Source of the DNA: Actinomycetota bacterium
Lineage (GTDB): Bacteria; Actinomycetota; Thermoleophilia; RBG-16-64-13
Assembly (NCBI GenBank): GCA_003157225.1
Contig: PMIZ01000331.1
Span: forward strand, 1 to 5,461
Reading direction: 5' to 3'
DNA length: 5,461 nt
In this document: one piece after another, positions 1 through 5,461 of the stretch
Layout of the letters: each line of letters begins with the position of its first letter
How positions within the stretch are numbered: the stretch's first letter is position 1
Made by a program: the position numbers and the translations under genes
The notes under the pieces: generated by a model
The model's database searches: none
What the model saw: the letters and a program-made list of their open reading frames with translations, nothing else
Told to the model about the DNA's origin: nothing

Positions 1-80
1 TACGCCTCTTCTTCGTCGTGGTCATATTCGCGCTGGGGGTCGAGATGATCTTCAATGGCCTCACGGGAAGGCTCAAATGA
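1..80 (+). CDS. TauE/SafE-family sulfite exporter, C-terminal end (partial)
   Basis: Only the last 25 full codons are present, read from position 3 and ending in TGA at 78-80. The peptide is a very hydrophobic helix followed by a short polar tail (ending NGLTGRLK), which matches how the last transmembrane helix of TauE/SafE permeases usually ends. Members of this family are integral inner-membrane proteins thought to export sulfite, sulfoacetate or related anions. The assignment rests mainly on the neighbour: the stop codon overlaps the start of a DUF1634 gene by ATGA, and DUF1634 proteins are typically encoded directly after TauE/SafE genes. The fragment alone would only support 'membrane protein'. 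The gene begins outside the window, so its start and promoter are not visible. Confidence 0.7.
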   Translation, partial: RLFFVVVIFALGVEMIFNGLTGRLK

Positions 81-490
81 CCACGTTGAGCGCGAAGCCG
101 TCCCGAAAGCCGAACGGGCCATCCGAGATCGACGAGCGGACGGAACAGACTCTGGGGCGCGTGCTCCAGGTCGGTGTTCTAGTGGCGGGCACGGTCGTGC
201 TCGGCGCGGGAATAGCCTTTCTGGTGGCCCATGCCGGGGACACGGCCTCTTTCGGAGTATTTCAGGGTCAGCCCAGCGCGCTCCGGAGCCCGGCTGCCAT
301 CATCGCCGGTTTGGGCGGCCTGCGGGCAACTAGTTTCATCCAGTTGGGTCTGCTGGTGCTGATCGCCACGCCCGTCCTGCGGGTAGTGCTGAGCGTGTAC
401 TCCTTCGCCCGGCTCCGCGACTCTCTTTATGTGCTCGTGACTCTGATCGTGCTCGGAGTGCTTGCTTTTGGACTGATCAGCGGGCGGTAG
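77..490 (+). CDS. DUF1634 membrane protein, partner of TauE/SafE exporter
   Basis: This 137-residue protein has a polar N-terminus (about 1-28) and three hydrophobic segments at about 32-50, 84-107 and 117-135. The second segment carries the family hallmark: a Gly-Leu-rich helix running into IATPVLRVVLS, followed by F, a short basic stretch with RD, then the third helix. DUF1634 proteins are small inner-membrane proteins of unknown biochemical role, usually encoded next to a TauE/SafE permease, so an accessory role in anion (sulfite) export is inferred. Translation is probably coupled to the upstream gene, since its ATG at 77 overlaps the upstream TGA. It seems complete and intact. The family call is firm; the function is not. 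Confidence 0.85.
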   Translation: MTTLSAKPSRKPNGPSEIDERTEQTLGRVLQVGVLVAGTVVLGAGIAFLVAHAGDTASFGVFQGQPSALRSPAAIIAGLGGLRATSFIQLGLLVLIATPVLRVVLSVYSFARLRDSLYVLVTLIVLGVLAFGLISGR

Positions 491-653
491 GTCAGTAAGC
501 GACAGGGCTCCCCTTCGGACCTTCCGCCATGACCATCAACATAGACCCGATCAGTGGCGCAACCGCGGCACCGGTCATAGTGCAGCCCCGTGTGGACTCG
601 CCTACTGTCGCCTCAACTCGGAAACAGGACAGGTCAGAACGCGTGCTTCTCCC

Positions 654-1958
654 TCAAACGGCGAGCTTCTCAGCCACCAGCCGCCTTGCCAATCCCATGA
701 GCATCAGCACCGGGGGCATGCCGCACGGCTCTGGGATGACGCTCGCGTCGCACACGTACAGGCCGGGAATGCGAGTCTGGAGATCGGCGTCGAGCACATC
801 GCCGATGCGCGCGGTGCCACCCGGGTGAGCGCCCCTGGGCGGAGTACTGACGATCGACGCCGGATCGCAACCGGCTCGACGCAGGATCCGGCCGGAGATC
901 TCCGCGCCGCGCGCGATCAGGCTCTGGTCTTTCTCTCCCAGGGGTTTGGACACCGTGCCGTCAGGGTTCACCGCACCGGCAAAACCATCTCGAATCTTGG
1001 CCATGATGCCCAGGGTATGCGGAAAATGCCGGAAGTTCGCAACCGCTTTGGGACCGCCCATCATGAGTCCAAAGAGGTAGAGCGGCCAGGGATCGATGCA
1101 GTCGCACATGACGATGCCCTCGTCCTGCAGGTCGGTGGTACCGCAGCCCATGGGGATATCGCGGCCGGAGCCCTTCCCGGAGTAGACACCGTGGGTCAAG
1201 ATGAGCGGGTCGATGATGACGCCCTGGCCGGCTTCGGGAATACCGGAGGCCTGCAGGATCGGCGGAGTGCCCAGGCCGCCCGCAGCCAGTACCACAGTCT
1301 CCGCCGCAACCTCGAACGGTCCCCCGGGGCCAGCACCTCGCACGCCGGTGGCGCGGCCGTCCGCCGACAGCACCTGCTCCACCCTCATTCGCGTCTTGAG
1401 CCGCGCCCCAGCACCGAGCGCCTCCTCGACGTACTCGCGAGCGGTCCATTTCGCTCCCTTGCCGGAGCCAGCAAAGAGCTTCCGGCACCTACTACCGCAC
1501 TTGTCCCAGTGAAAGAAATGCGGCAACGGATGCCAGTCCAAGCCCTCGGCTCGCGCGGCTTTCATGATCGCTTTCGCCCCCTCACCGACGAGACGCTCAG
1601 GGACAGAGGCCAGCTTGAATTCCCGCTCGATGTCCTCAACATACGGCGCCAGGTCGATGCCGTGTCGATCCTTGAGCCAGGCCGGCGGAGCGAACGCGGT
1701 GCCCAGAAAGGCGATCGTGCTCCCGCCGACGGTAAGCAGACGGACCATCTGAGTCCCTTCCACCGAAGCAAGGGTGAAGAAGCGATCCGCCATGCGGAAC
1801 ATGTTGACGTAGCTGCCGAGCGGCTTGTGGTAGGCGCCCCGCTCCAGAATGAGCACGTCTTGGCCGCGGCGCGCAAGTTCGCGAGCGACGGTAGCTCCAC
1901 CCGCCCCGCTACCGACGACTACGGTCTTGGCGCTCAGTCTCGTGGTATCGGTGGCCAT
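654..1958 (-). CDS. GMC-type FAD-dependent oxidoreductase
   Basis: This 434-residue flavoenzyme has an N-terminal Rossmann motif (VVVGSGAGGATVA, about 13-25) and Glu39 at the end of the second strand to bind the FAD ribose. The middle has a GAKWTA segment (168-173) and LAAGGLGTP (224-232). The C-terminal GMC half has HPGGTARIG (378-386) and YVCDASVIPE (401-410). GMC enzymes oxidise alcohols, aldehydes or sugars, passing electrons to oxygen or to carriers; the substrate here is not evident. There is no signal peptide, so it is probably cytoplasmic. His378 matches the family catalytic His, but the usual Asn/His near the C-terminus is Pro415. Cys154 and Cys158 precede GAKW, a region that is Cys-rich in some relatives. 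The ATG at 1958 is preferred over the longer frame to 2123 because it has a strong GGAGG, sits just before the Rossmann strand and avoids overlapping the MBL gene. It is the second gene of a unit with the MBL gene. Confidence 0.85.
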   Translation of the reverse strand: MATDTTRLSAKTVVVGSGAGGATVARELARRGQDVLILERGAYHKPLGSYVNMFRMADRFFTLASVEGTQMVRLLTVGGSTIAFLGTAFAPPAWLKDRHGIDLAPYVEDIEREFKLASVPERLVGEGAKAIMKAARAEGLDWHPLPHFFHWDKCGSRCRKLFAGSGKGAKWTAREYVEEALGAGARLKTRMRVEQVLSADGRATGVRGAGPGGPFEVAAETVVLAAGGLGTPPILQASGIPEAGQGVIIDPLILTHGVYSGKGSGRDIPMGCGTTDLQDEGIVMCDCIDPWPLYLFGLMMGGPKAVANFRHFPHTLGIMAKIRDGFAGAVNPDGTVSKPLGEKDQSLIARGAEISGRILRRAGCDPASIVSTPPRGAHPGGTARIGDVLDADLQTRIPGLYVCDASVIPEPCGMPPVLMLMGLARRLVAEKLAV

Positions 1959-1962
1959 TGTC

Positions 1963-1967
1963 CCTCC
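1963..1967 (-). promoter_or_regulatory. Ribosome binding site of the GMC oxidoreductase gene
   Basis: On the minus strand the sequence reads GAAGGAGGGACA then ATG, a near-perfect Shine-Dalgarno sequence 4-6 bases before the start codon at 1958. It decides the start over an open frame that extends 55 codons upstream into the preceding gene. Confidence 0.8.
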
Positions 1968-1999
1968 TTCGATTTGCGGTGGCATCGGGTCTCCCCCGT

Positions 2000-2926
2000 T
2001 CACTCTTTGGGTGGGTCGCCGTCGAACACGCCGCTTGGATTGAGAAAGATCTTTCCGTACGGGCCCGGCAAAGAAAGGAGCCACTCCGGGGAGGTCCGTG
2101 GGAAGAGCAGTCTGGTCTGCCACTGGATGTTGAAGTCCGCGGCCTTCACGTCTCCGTAGTGCCTGTTCACGCCTTCGACTAGCTCAGCGCCGTTCTTGGC
2201 CGCATCGTACGCCTCGTCATAGACATCCAAGTATTTCAGCGACCAATCGACGCAATCGGTGTAAGTGCGGGAAGTGTCGTCGTGGACTTGCTCAAGAATA
2301 CGCAGCTTGGCCTCGTCGTGATGCCCGGGGATGACGATCCGAGGGTCGAAGTCCATGAGCTTGTTGATCGCGGCCCTCCATTTCACCCGTCGCTCGACGT
2401 TGCTCTCGATCGTCCACAGGTTGCAGTCATGAAAAGCGACGTCGGTCGCGCACACCACTCCGATGGACGGGGCCCAGACCACGGAATTGTTGATGCTGTC
2501 CCCTTCCCAATCGTCCGAGAACAGCAACTCCTCGCCTTCCAACTCCAGACGAGGCTCGTGCAGCGGCATCGGGATCGTGGTCTTGGTCGGTATGTCGGGG
2601 CCGAAGCGATCGATACTCCACATGTCGATCTTGTCAATGGAGGTGAAGGCTATGTCGTTCACAACGCTCGGCAGAGCCACGATCTTGGCCGAGGGAAACG
2701 CGTTCTGCAGGACACCCAGCCCGAAATGGTGATCGGGGTGGAAATGCGAGACATAGATGTGGGTAAGGTTCTTCCGCATGGGGATGATCTCGGCAACCAT
2801 CTTGTGGGCGTCGCTCAGGAGTTGGCCGGCGTCGATCAAGATCGCGTCCCGCTCCCCATAGAACAGCGTGGAGTTGCTGTTGAAGCCGAGGTAGCTGTGG
2901 AGAAACACTCGGTACTTCAGTGACAC
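2000..2926 (-). CDS. Metallo-beta-lactamase-fold hydrolase
   Basis: This 308-residue protein has the MBL metal motif HFHPDHH at 61-67 (His61, His63, Asp65, His66), preceded by the typical strand ending in IDAG (31-34). Asp162 (CATDVAF) fits the bridging ligand and His202/His203 (IPGHHD) the last ligand. The segment that normally supplies the third His (a 'PGHT'-like turn) reads EGDSINNSVVWAPS at 141-154 and has no His, so one metal site may be altered. The fold covers hydrolases (lactonases, thioesterases, glyoxalases), oxygen reductases and sulfur dioxygenases; nothing visible picks the substrate. About 100 C-terminal residues beyond the core are mostly helical and acidic. The start is GTG at 2926, with AAGGGG about 6 bases upstream. 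It is the first gene of a minus-strand pair, 41 bases before the GMC gene. There is no signal peptide, so a cytoplasmic location is likely. Confidence 0.85.
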   Translation of the reverse strand: MSLKYRVFLHSYLGFNSNSTLFYGERDAILIDAGQLLSDAHKMVAEIIPMRKNLTHIYVSHFHPDHHFGLGVLQNAFPSAKIVALPSVVNDIAFTSIDKIDMWSIDRFGPDIPTKTTIPMPLHEPRLELEGEELLFSDDWEGDSINNSVVWAPSIGVVCATDVAFHDCNLWTIESNVERRVKWRAAINKLMDFDPRIVIPGHHDEAKLRILEQVHDDTSRTYTDCVDWSLKYLDVYDEAYDAAKNGAELVEGVNRHYGDVKAADFNIQWQTRLLFPRTSPEWLLSLPGPYGKIFLNPSGVFDGDPPKE

Positions 2927-3186
2927 GTCAGCCCCTTCTTGATGGTGGCTCGTGCTGTTCGACTCTGGTCACCATTCCCTCGCAGGCAGAAGGCGACGGA
3001 CCTGACCCCATTTGTCGGTCCACCTCTCATGATAGAGCGAGAGCCGAGGTGGTTGTACTCCCGACGCCGGTGTTTAGTAGAGATCTGCGCCCGCTTGGCG
3101 CTTACCACCGACGTCTGACAGTCGTGCACCTGGCGCCGGACCGAGGCGGCTCTCGGCGAAGCTCGGATGAGAAAGGTCAATGCGCC
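2927..3186. promoter_or_regulatory. Divergent intergenic control region with small inverted repeats
   Basis: These 260 bases separate the divergent MBL/GMC unit (minus) from the dehalogenase-like gene (plus), so both promoters should lie here. Visible inverted repeats are CCACCTC at 3020-3026 with GAGGTGG at 3046-3052, a nested CTCTC (3024-3028) with GAGAG (3039-3043), and GCGCC at 3087-3091 with GGCGC at 3097-3101 around a 5-base loop. A weak sigma-70-like pair on the plus strand is TTGTAC (3053-3058) with TAGTAG (3075-3080), spacing 16. None is strong on its own, and 5-7 base repeats are expected by chance in a region this long. I see no plausible gene here. Confidence 0.45.
3171..3176 (+). 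promoter_or_regulatory. Probable ribosome binding site of the RdhA-like gene
   Basis: GAAAGG lies 10 bases before the ATG at 3187 and 13 before the adjacent ATG at 3190. This supports a start at 3187 (first of two consecutive Met codons) over the open frame that runs back to about 2920, whose upstream part does not look like protein-coding sequence. Confidence 0.5.
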
Positions 3187-4396
3187 ATGATGGATCGACT
3201 CAAGTACCACGACATCCTCTACAACGACGACCCCATCGGGCCGTGGCCGACCCATCTCTTGAAGCGGGTGGACAAGCCGACCAACAAGATCGTGGGGCCC
3301 ATCGAGCGACGCGACGAACGAGAGAGTCCCTTCGGCGAGTCACTGTTCGGCGAATACGGGGAAGAGATCCAGCAAGAATTCACGCGCATGACCGTACGCT
3401 ACCCCATCGGGGCGTCTCTCGTCGACATGCAGAACCACATCAACGCCATCATGAGAAAGCTCAATCCGGTAGCCCCCGAGAAGGCGCCCATCCCCGATGA
3501 TCCCCGAGTGATGAGCCGGCACCTCAAGGCGATGGGCTATTTCCTCGGCGCCGACATCATGGGCATCGGCCCGCTAAGCCAGTCGGCCGTCTACACCCAC
3601 AACATGAAAGGCAGGGAGATCGAGGCGCCCTTCAAGTACGCCATCGTCTTCCTCTGCCGCAAGCACGATCCCACCATCTCAGCCTCGAACGGCTGGGAGG
3701 AGATTGTGGATGGGGCCAGCTTCCAGGCCTATCAACGGCTGGCGATGCAGACCGAGACCATGGCCAACTACGTCCGCCGGCTGGGCTGGGAGGCGGAGGC
3801 TTCCAACGCGAAACGCTACATGACCCTGATGCCCCAGATCGTGCTCGACGCAGGCCTGGGTGAGATCTCTCGGATGGGCATCATCCTCAACCCGTTCCTG
3901 GGGTGCAACTTCAAGGCAGCCTGCGTGCTCACGAACATGGAACTCGAGACCGACGGCTATGTCGATTTCGGGCTCCAGGACTACTGCGGCCACTGCACCC
4001 TCTGTGCTGAGCAGTGCCCACCCCGGGCTATCACCCGCGGGCCCAAGACCCTGCACAACGGCTACTACACCTGGAAGCTGAACAGCAAGCGTATGCTCGG
4101 ACTTCGACGTGCTCAACAAGGAAGGCTGCGTCTGCGGGCGATGCACCAAGGTATGCTCGTGGCACGTCCCCGGCCAGGAGCCGCGCGACTTCGCCGAGTG
4201 GGACGGCAGCCTTGACTGGCTGCACAAGCGGGTCGACGGGCAGCGGGAACGGGTGATCGCCAGCCAGTACGTCGACCCCAGCGAATACACGCAGAAGTGG
4301 TGGTTTCCGCTGGACGAGGTCGACGGCAAGCTGGTAGTCCCCACAGGCAAGAACAAGCATAAGGTCTACAAGGAGTACCAGCTGCAGAACCGGTAG
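3187..4396 (+). CDS. Reductive-dehalogenase-like (RdhA-family) corrinoid/Fe-S protein, frameshifted
   Basis: Read through one single-base shift near 4093 this encodes about 402 residues. Features in order are a helical N-terminal part, a core strand with KYAIVFLC, then AGLGEISRMG at 222-231 and NPFLGCN before a TNMEL segment, the usual RdhA/epoxyqueuosine-reductase layout. The first 4Fe-4S motif is Cys267-x2-Cys-x2-Cys-x3-Cys277-Pro; the second is Cys303 with Cys316-x2-Cys319-x3-Cys323. The tail contains KWWFPL, typical of stand-alone family members. RdhA enzymes use cobamide and two Fe-S clusters to remove halogens reductively; related proteins reduce other bonds. There is no twin-arginine signal, no RdhB-like anchor gene in view and no fused reductase domain, so it is neither the classic respiratory type nor the self-sufficient fusion type. 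As written, frame 1 ends at 4215 with an unrelated tail and loses the second cluster. Substrate unknown. It ends 47 bases from the convergent DUF1326 gene. Confidence 0.82.
4087..4096 (+). other. Single-base frameshift site inside the RdhA-like gene
   Basis: Up to about 4092 the protein runs in one frame (NSKR). From TGC at 4094 the conserved second-cluster sequence (CSDFDV, then CVCGRC) is in the next frame, so one base is in excess, for example A4093. The site is not a homopolymer. CAAG-C-GTATGCTCG here nearly repeats CAAG-GTATGCTCG at about 4147-4159, differing by one inserted C. Both flanking frames look fully coding, which points to a recent mutation or a sequence error. Confidence 0.85.
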
Positions 4397-4443
4397 GAAA
4401 CGCTACCGCGGCATCATCAGTCTGACCGGGAGATCTGGGAACG

Positions 4444-5037
4444 TCAGCCCTCCATGGCGAAATCGGCCCAGGTGCCACAGCGGTTCCTGTACTCGAAGTG
4501 CCTTCCGTGATCCTCGTAGTTCCAATAGGGAGTGTGGGAGGTCTTCACGTTGGATAGAAACGGGAGCGTCTGATTCTCCAGACGCACCGGGTCGCCGTCG
4601 GGCCCCGTGGTGAGCTGCTGCTCCATCTCTCCAAAGGCCATCCTGACGTGAACCCGGCCCGGAGTCTGTGTCACCTCGATGTCAACGTATTTGACCCCAA
4701 AGTTCTTCTTCATCAGCACGCCGCCTAGACTCTCGGTCACCAAGGAAGCGAGAACCTCGCGCTGCTGCGGAGTGGCCTCGGATCCGACGTATATGCCTCC
4801 TTCCGCCCCCTTGGTCACCACTTCCTTATAGGTGGAGTGCGGAAGGTCACCGCAATAGACAACCACCACTCCCGAGAGATCGATACCGTTTGCCGTGCCT
4901 GCCTCGATGCGGAAGACCATGAAATACCTGCAACCGCCTTCCTTGTCCCGCCCGAAGTAGTAGGGACAATGTCCCTCGGAAGCGCAGGCTTCGTGATAGG
5001 TGCCCCTGAGGCGCCATCCCGGCTGCAATCCATTCAT
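4444..5037 (-). CDS. DUF1326 domain protein
   Basis: This 197-residue protein opens with the DUF1326 pattern: WRLRGTYHEAC at 8-18, then Cys24-Pro and Cys36. An FRIEAG segment leads to the conserved 'IDLSGV' strand at 52-57, and ATPQQREVL at 88-96 precedes a Gly-Gly turn. The C-terminal third has aromatic-rich YWNYEDHGRHFEY (171-183) and Cys187. The three N-terminal cysteines are typical of the family and could bind a metal or form a redox centre, but no member's function is known to me. There is no signal peptide. The ATG at 5037 follows a GGGAGGGAG purine tract (5046-5055 on the complement) and sits right before the conserved domain. The frame stays open to a TTG at 5262, but that extension has no recognisable domain. 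It is convergent with the RdhA-like gene and divergent from the flavodoxin gene. Confidence 0.8.
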   Translation of the reverse strand: MNGLQPGWRLRGTYHEACASEGHCPYYFGRDKEGGCRYFMVFRIEAGTANGIDLSGVVVVYCGDLPHSTYKEVVTKGAEGGIYVGSEATPQQREVLASLVTESLGGVLMKKNFGVKYVDIEVTQTPGRVHVRMAFGEMEQQLTTGPDGDPVRLENQTLPFLSNVKTSHTPYWNYEDHGRHFEYRNRCGTWADFAMEG

Positions 5038-5338
5038 GTGCGCGTCTCCCTCCCCGCGTTGCCGCGTTCCTTTCTTCTCACTGGCAGGCGCATGGTCCGT
5101 GGTGGTGAACCGCGTCCTCGAGTCCATCGTCTTCATCGCGAATCGTGACGGCCATGCGCTCAAATACTCCCACATATCGCCGGTCTTCCTCAGATGCTGG
5201 CAGGTGAAGGGCATCGCAAGCATATCGATCGCTTTGTAGACAAGTGCGCAAGCCCAGGGCAATCGGATATGAGCTATTGTCCCTGCGTCACACGAGTGAC
5301 ATCGTAGCGATCAAGGAAGCCGCACCAGAAGGAAGGCA
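5038..5338. promoter_or_regulatory. Divergent control region between DUF1326 and flavodoxin genes
   Basis: About 300 bases without a supported gene. On the minus strand the DUF1326 frame stays open to 5262 and its codons look moderately coding, so a longer N-terminus or a fossil of a gene is possible, but no start with a good ribosome site was found. On the plus strand the flavodoxin gene is preceded by AGAAGGAAGG just before its ATG. A weak promoter-like pair is TTGTCC (5277-5282) with CATCGT (5300-5305), 17 bases apart, enclosing the palindrome listed separately. I see no RNA gene or terminator. Confidence 0.4.
5287..5300. promoter_or_regulatory. Palindrome GTCAC-N4-GTGAC, candidate operator
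   Basis: A perfect 5-base inverted repeat with a 4-base spacer (ACGA) lies 38 bases upstream of the flavodoxin start, within the possible promoter spacer. Its geometry is like sites of dimeric helix-turn-helix regulators (FNR/CRP-type half-site spacing is also N4-N6). No second clear copy is seen in the window, so this is a candidate only. Confidence 0.3.
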
Positions 5339-5461
5339 ATGAAGACAGCTCTCGTACTCTATTGGTCGCATACCGGCAACACCGAGAAGGTGGCCTCCAG
5401 CATCCGAGTGGGTCTCGAAGCTGGAGGGCTAGCCGCCGTCGTCAAGCGGGTCCAAGACGCC
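5339..5461 (+). CDS. Flavodoxin-family protein, N-terminal part (partial)
   Basis: The 41 residues seen begin with a hydrophobic beta-strand (ALVLYWS) followed by the FMN-phosphate loop SHTGNT (10-15), then a helix (KVASSIRVGLEAGG) and a second strand. This is the flavodoxin signature: S/T-x-T-G-N-T after strand 1 binds the FMN phosphate. Such proteins carry single electrons between reductases and oxidoreductases in the cytoplasm; some members are instead FMN-dependent quinone or protein reductases, and the missing C-terminus prevents choosing. The ATG at 5339 is preceded by a purine-rich GAAGGAAGG Shine-Dalgarno sequence a few bases away. Position next to an RdhA-like Fe-S protein makes a donor role attractive, but this is inference. 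The gene runs off the right edge. Confidence 0.85.
   Translation, partial: MKTALVLYWSHTGNTEKVASSIRVGLEAGGLAAVVKRVQDA

Noticed and set aside
529..828. Plus-strand open frame of 99 codons after DUF1634
   Set aside because: It half overlaps the GMC gene in antisense, has no ribosome binding site of note and no recognisable domain.
1959..2123. 55-codon N-terminal extension of the GMC frame
   Set aside because: It overlaps the end of the MBL gene, is Arg-rich without domain features, and the ATG at 1958 has a much better ribosome binding site next to the Rossmann motif.
825..2159. Long plus-strand open frame of 444 codons
   Set aside because: It is antisense to the GMC gene, has no recognisable domain and a low-complexity Arg/Gly/Ala-rich composition, while the minus strand shows clear GMC motifs.
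2282..2923. Plus-strand open frame of 213 codons
   Set aside because: It lies antisense to the MBL gene, whose HxHxDH motif and family layout identify the true strand.
2921..2930. Palindrome TGACACGTCA at the MBL start codon
   Set aside because: It overlaps the GTG start and the first codon, is short, and is readily explained by chance.
2920..3186. Upstream extension of the RdhA-like frame
   Set aside because: The sequence has no domain and crosses the divergent promoter region; GAAAGG before 3187 supports the later start.
4093..4215. Programmed +1 frameshift in the RdhA-like gene
   Set aside because: There is no stop codon or recognisable slippery/rare-codon context at the shift point; a mutation or sequence error is simpler.
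3679..4356. Minus-strand open frame of 225 codons
   Set aside because: It is antisense to the RdhA-like gene over its Fe-S motifs and shows no family features.
4397..4443. Possible bidirectional terminator between the convergent RdhA-like and DUF1326 genes
   Set aside because: Only CCGCGG and four-base complementary pairs are visible, with no stable stem or T-run.

Overview
The window is bacterial, dense and fairly GC-rich, with Shine-Dalgarno-led genes, one GTG start and short intergenic gaps. It has no RNA gene, insertion sequence, CRISPR array or plasmid/phage signature that I can see. The taxon cannot be fixed from sequence alone. The gene content (sulfite-exporter pair, a reductive-dehalogenase-like corrinoid/Fe-S protein, GMC flavoenzyme, flavodoxin) suits a free-living soil, sediment or marine bacterium, perhaps an uncultured lineage.

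Layout. (1) Positions 1-490, plus strand: the last 25 codons of a TauE/SafE-type membrane exporter, overlapping by ATGA a complete DUF1634 membrane protein. (2) 491-653: short convergent gap, no convincing terminator. (3) 654-2926, minus strand: a two-gene unit, a metallo-beta-lactamase-fold (MBL) protein followed 41 bases later by a GMC-type FAD oxidoreductase. (4) 2927-3186: divergent intergenic region with several small inverted repeats. (5) 3187-4396, plus strand: a reductive-dehalogenase-like protein with two 4Fe-4S motifs, broken by a single-base frameshift between the two clusters. (6) 4444-5037, minus strand: a DUF1326 protein, convergent with the previous gene. (7) 5038-5338: divergent control region containing the palindrome GTCAC-N4-GTGAC. 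(8) 5339 to the end, plus strand: the first 41 residues of a flavodoxin.

Working together (inference). From 654 onward most products are redox or metal proteins: FAD oxidoreductase, di-metal hydrolase fold, corrinoid/Fe-S reductase-like protein, cysteine-bearing DUF1326 protein and FMN flavodoxin. This looks like one redox neighbourhood of five genes on alternating strands. The flavodoxin is a natural candidate electron donor for the dehalogenase-like protein, which has no Tat signal, no membrane anchor partner in view and no fused reductase domain. The substrate is unknown. The sulfite-exporter pair at the left edge is probably a separate unit. The two observations most worth following are the stand-alone, non-Tat RdhA-like protein with its frameshift, and the GMC enzyme that keeps the catalytic His motif but has Pro where the family usually has Asn/His.
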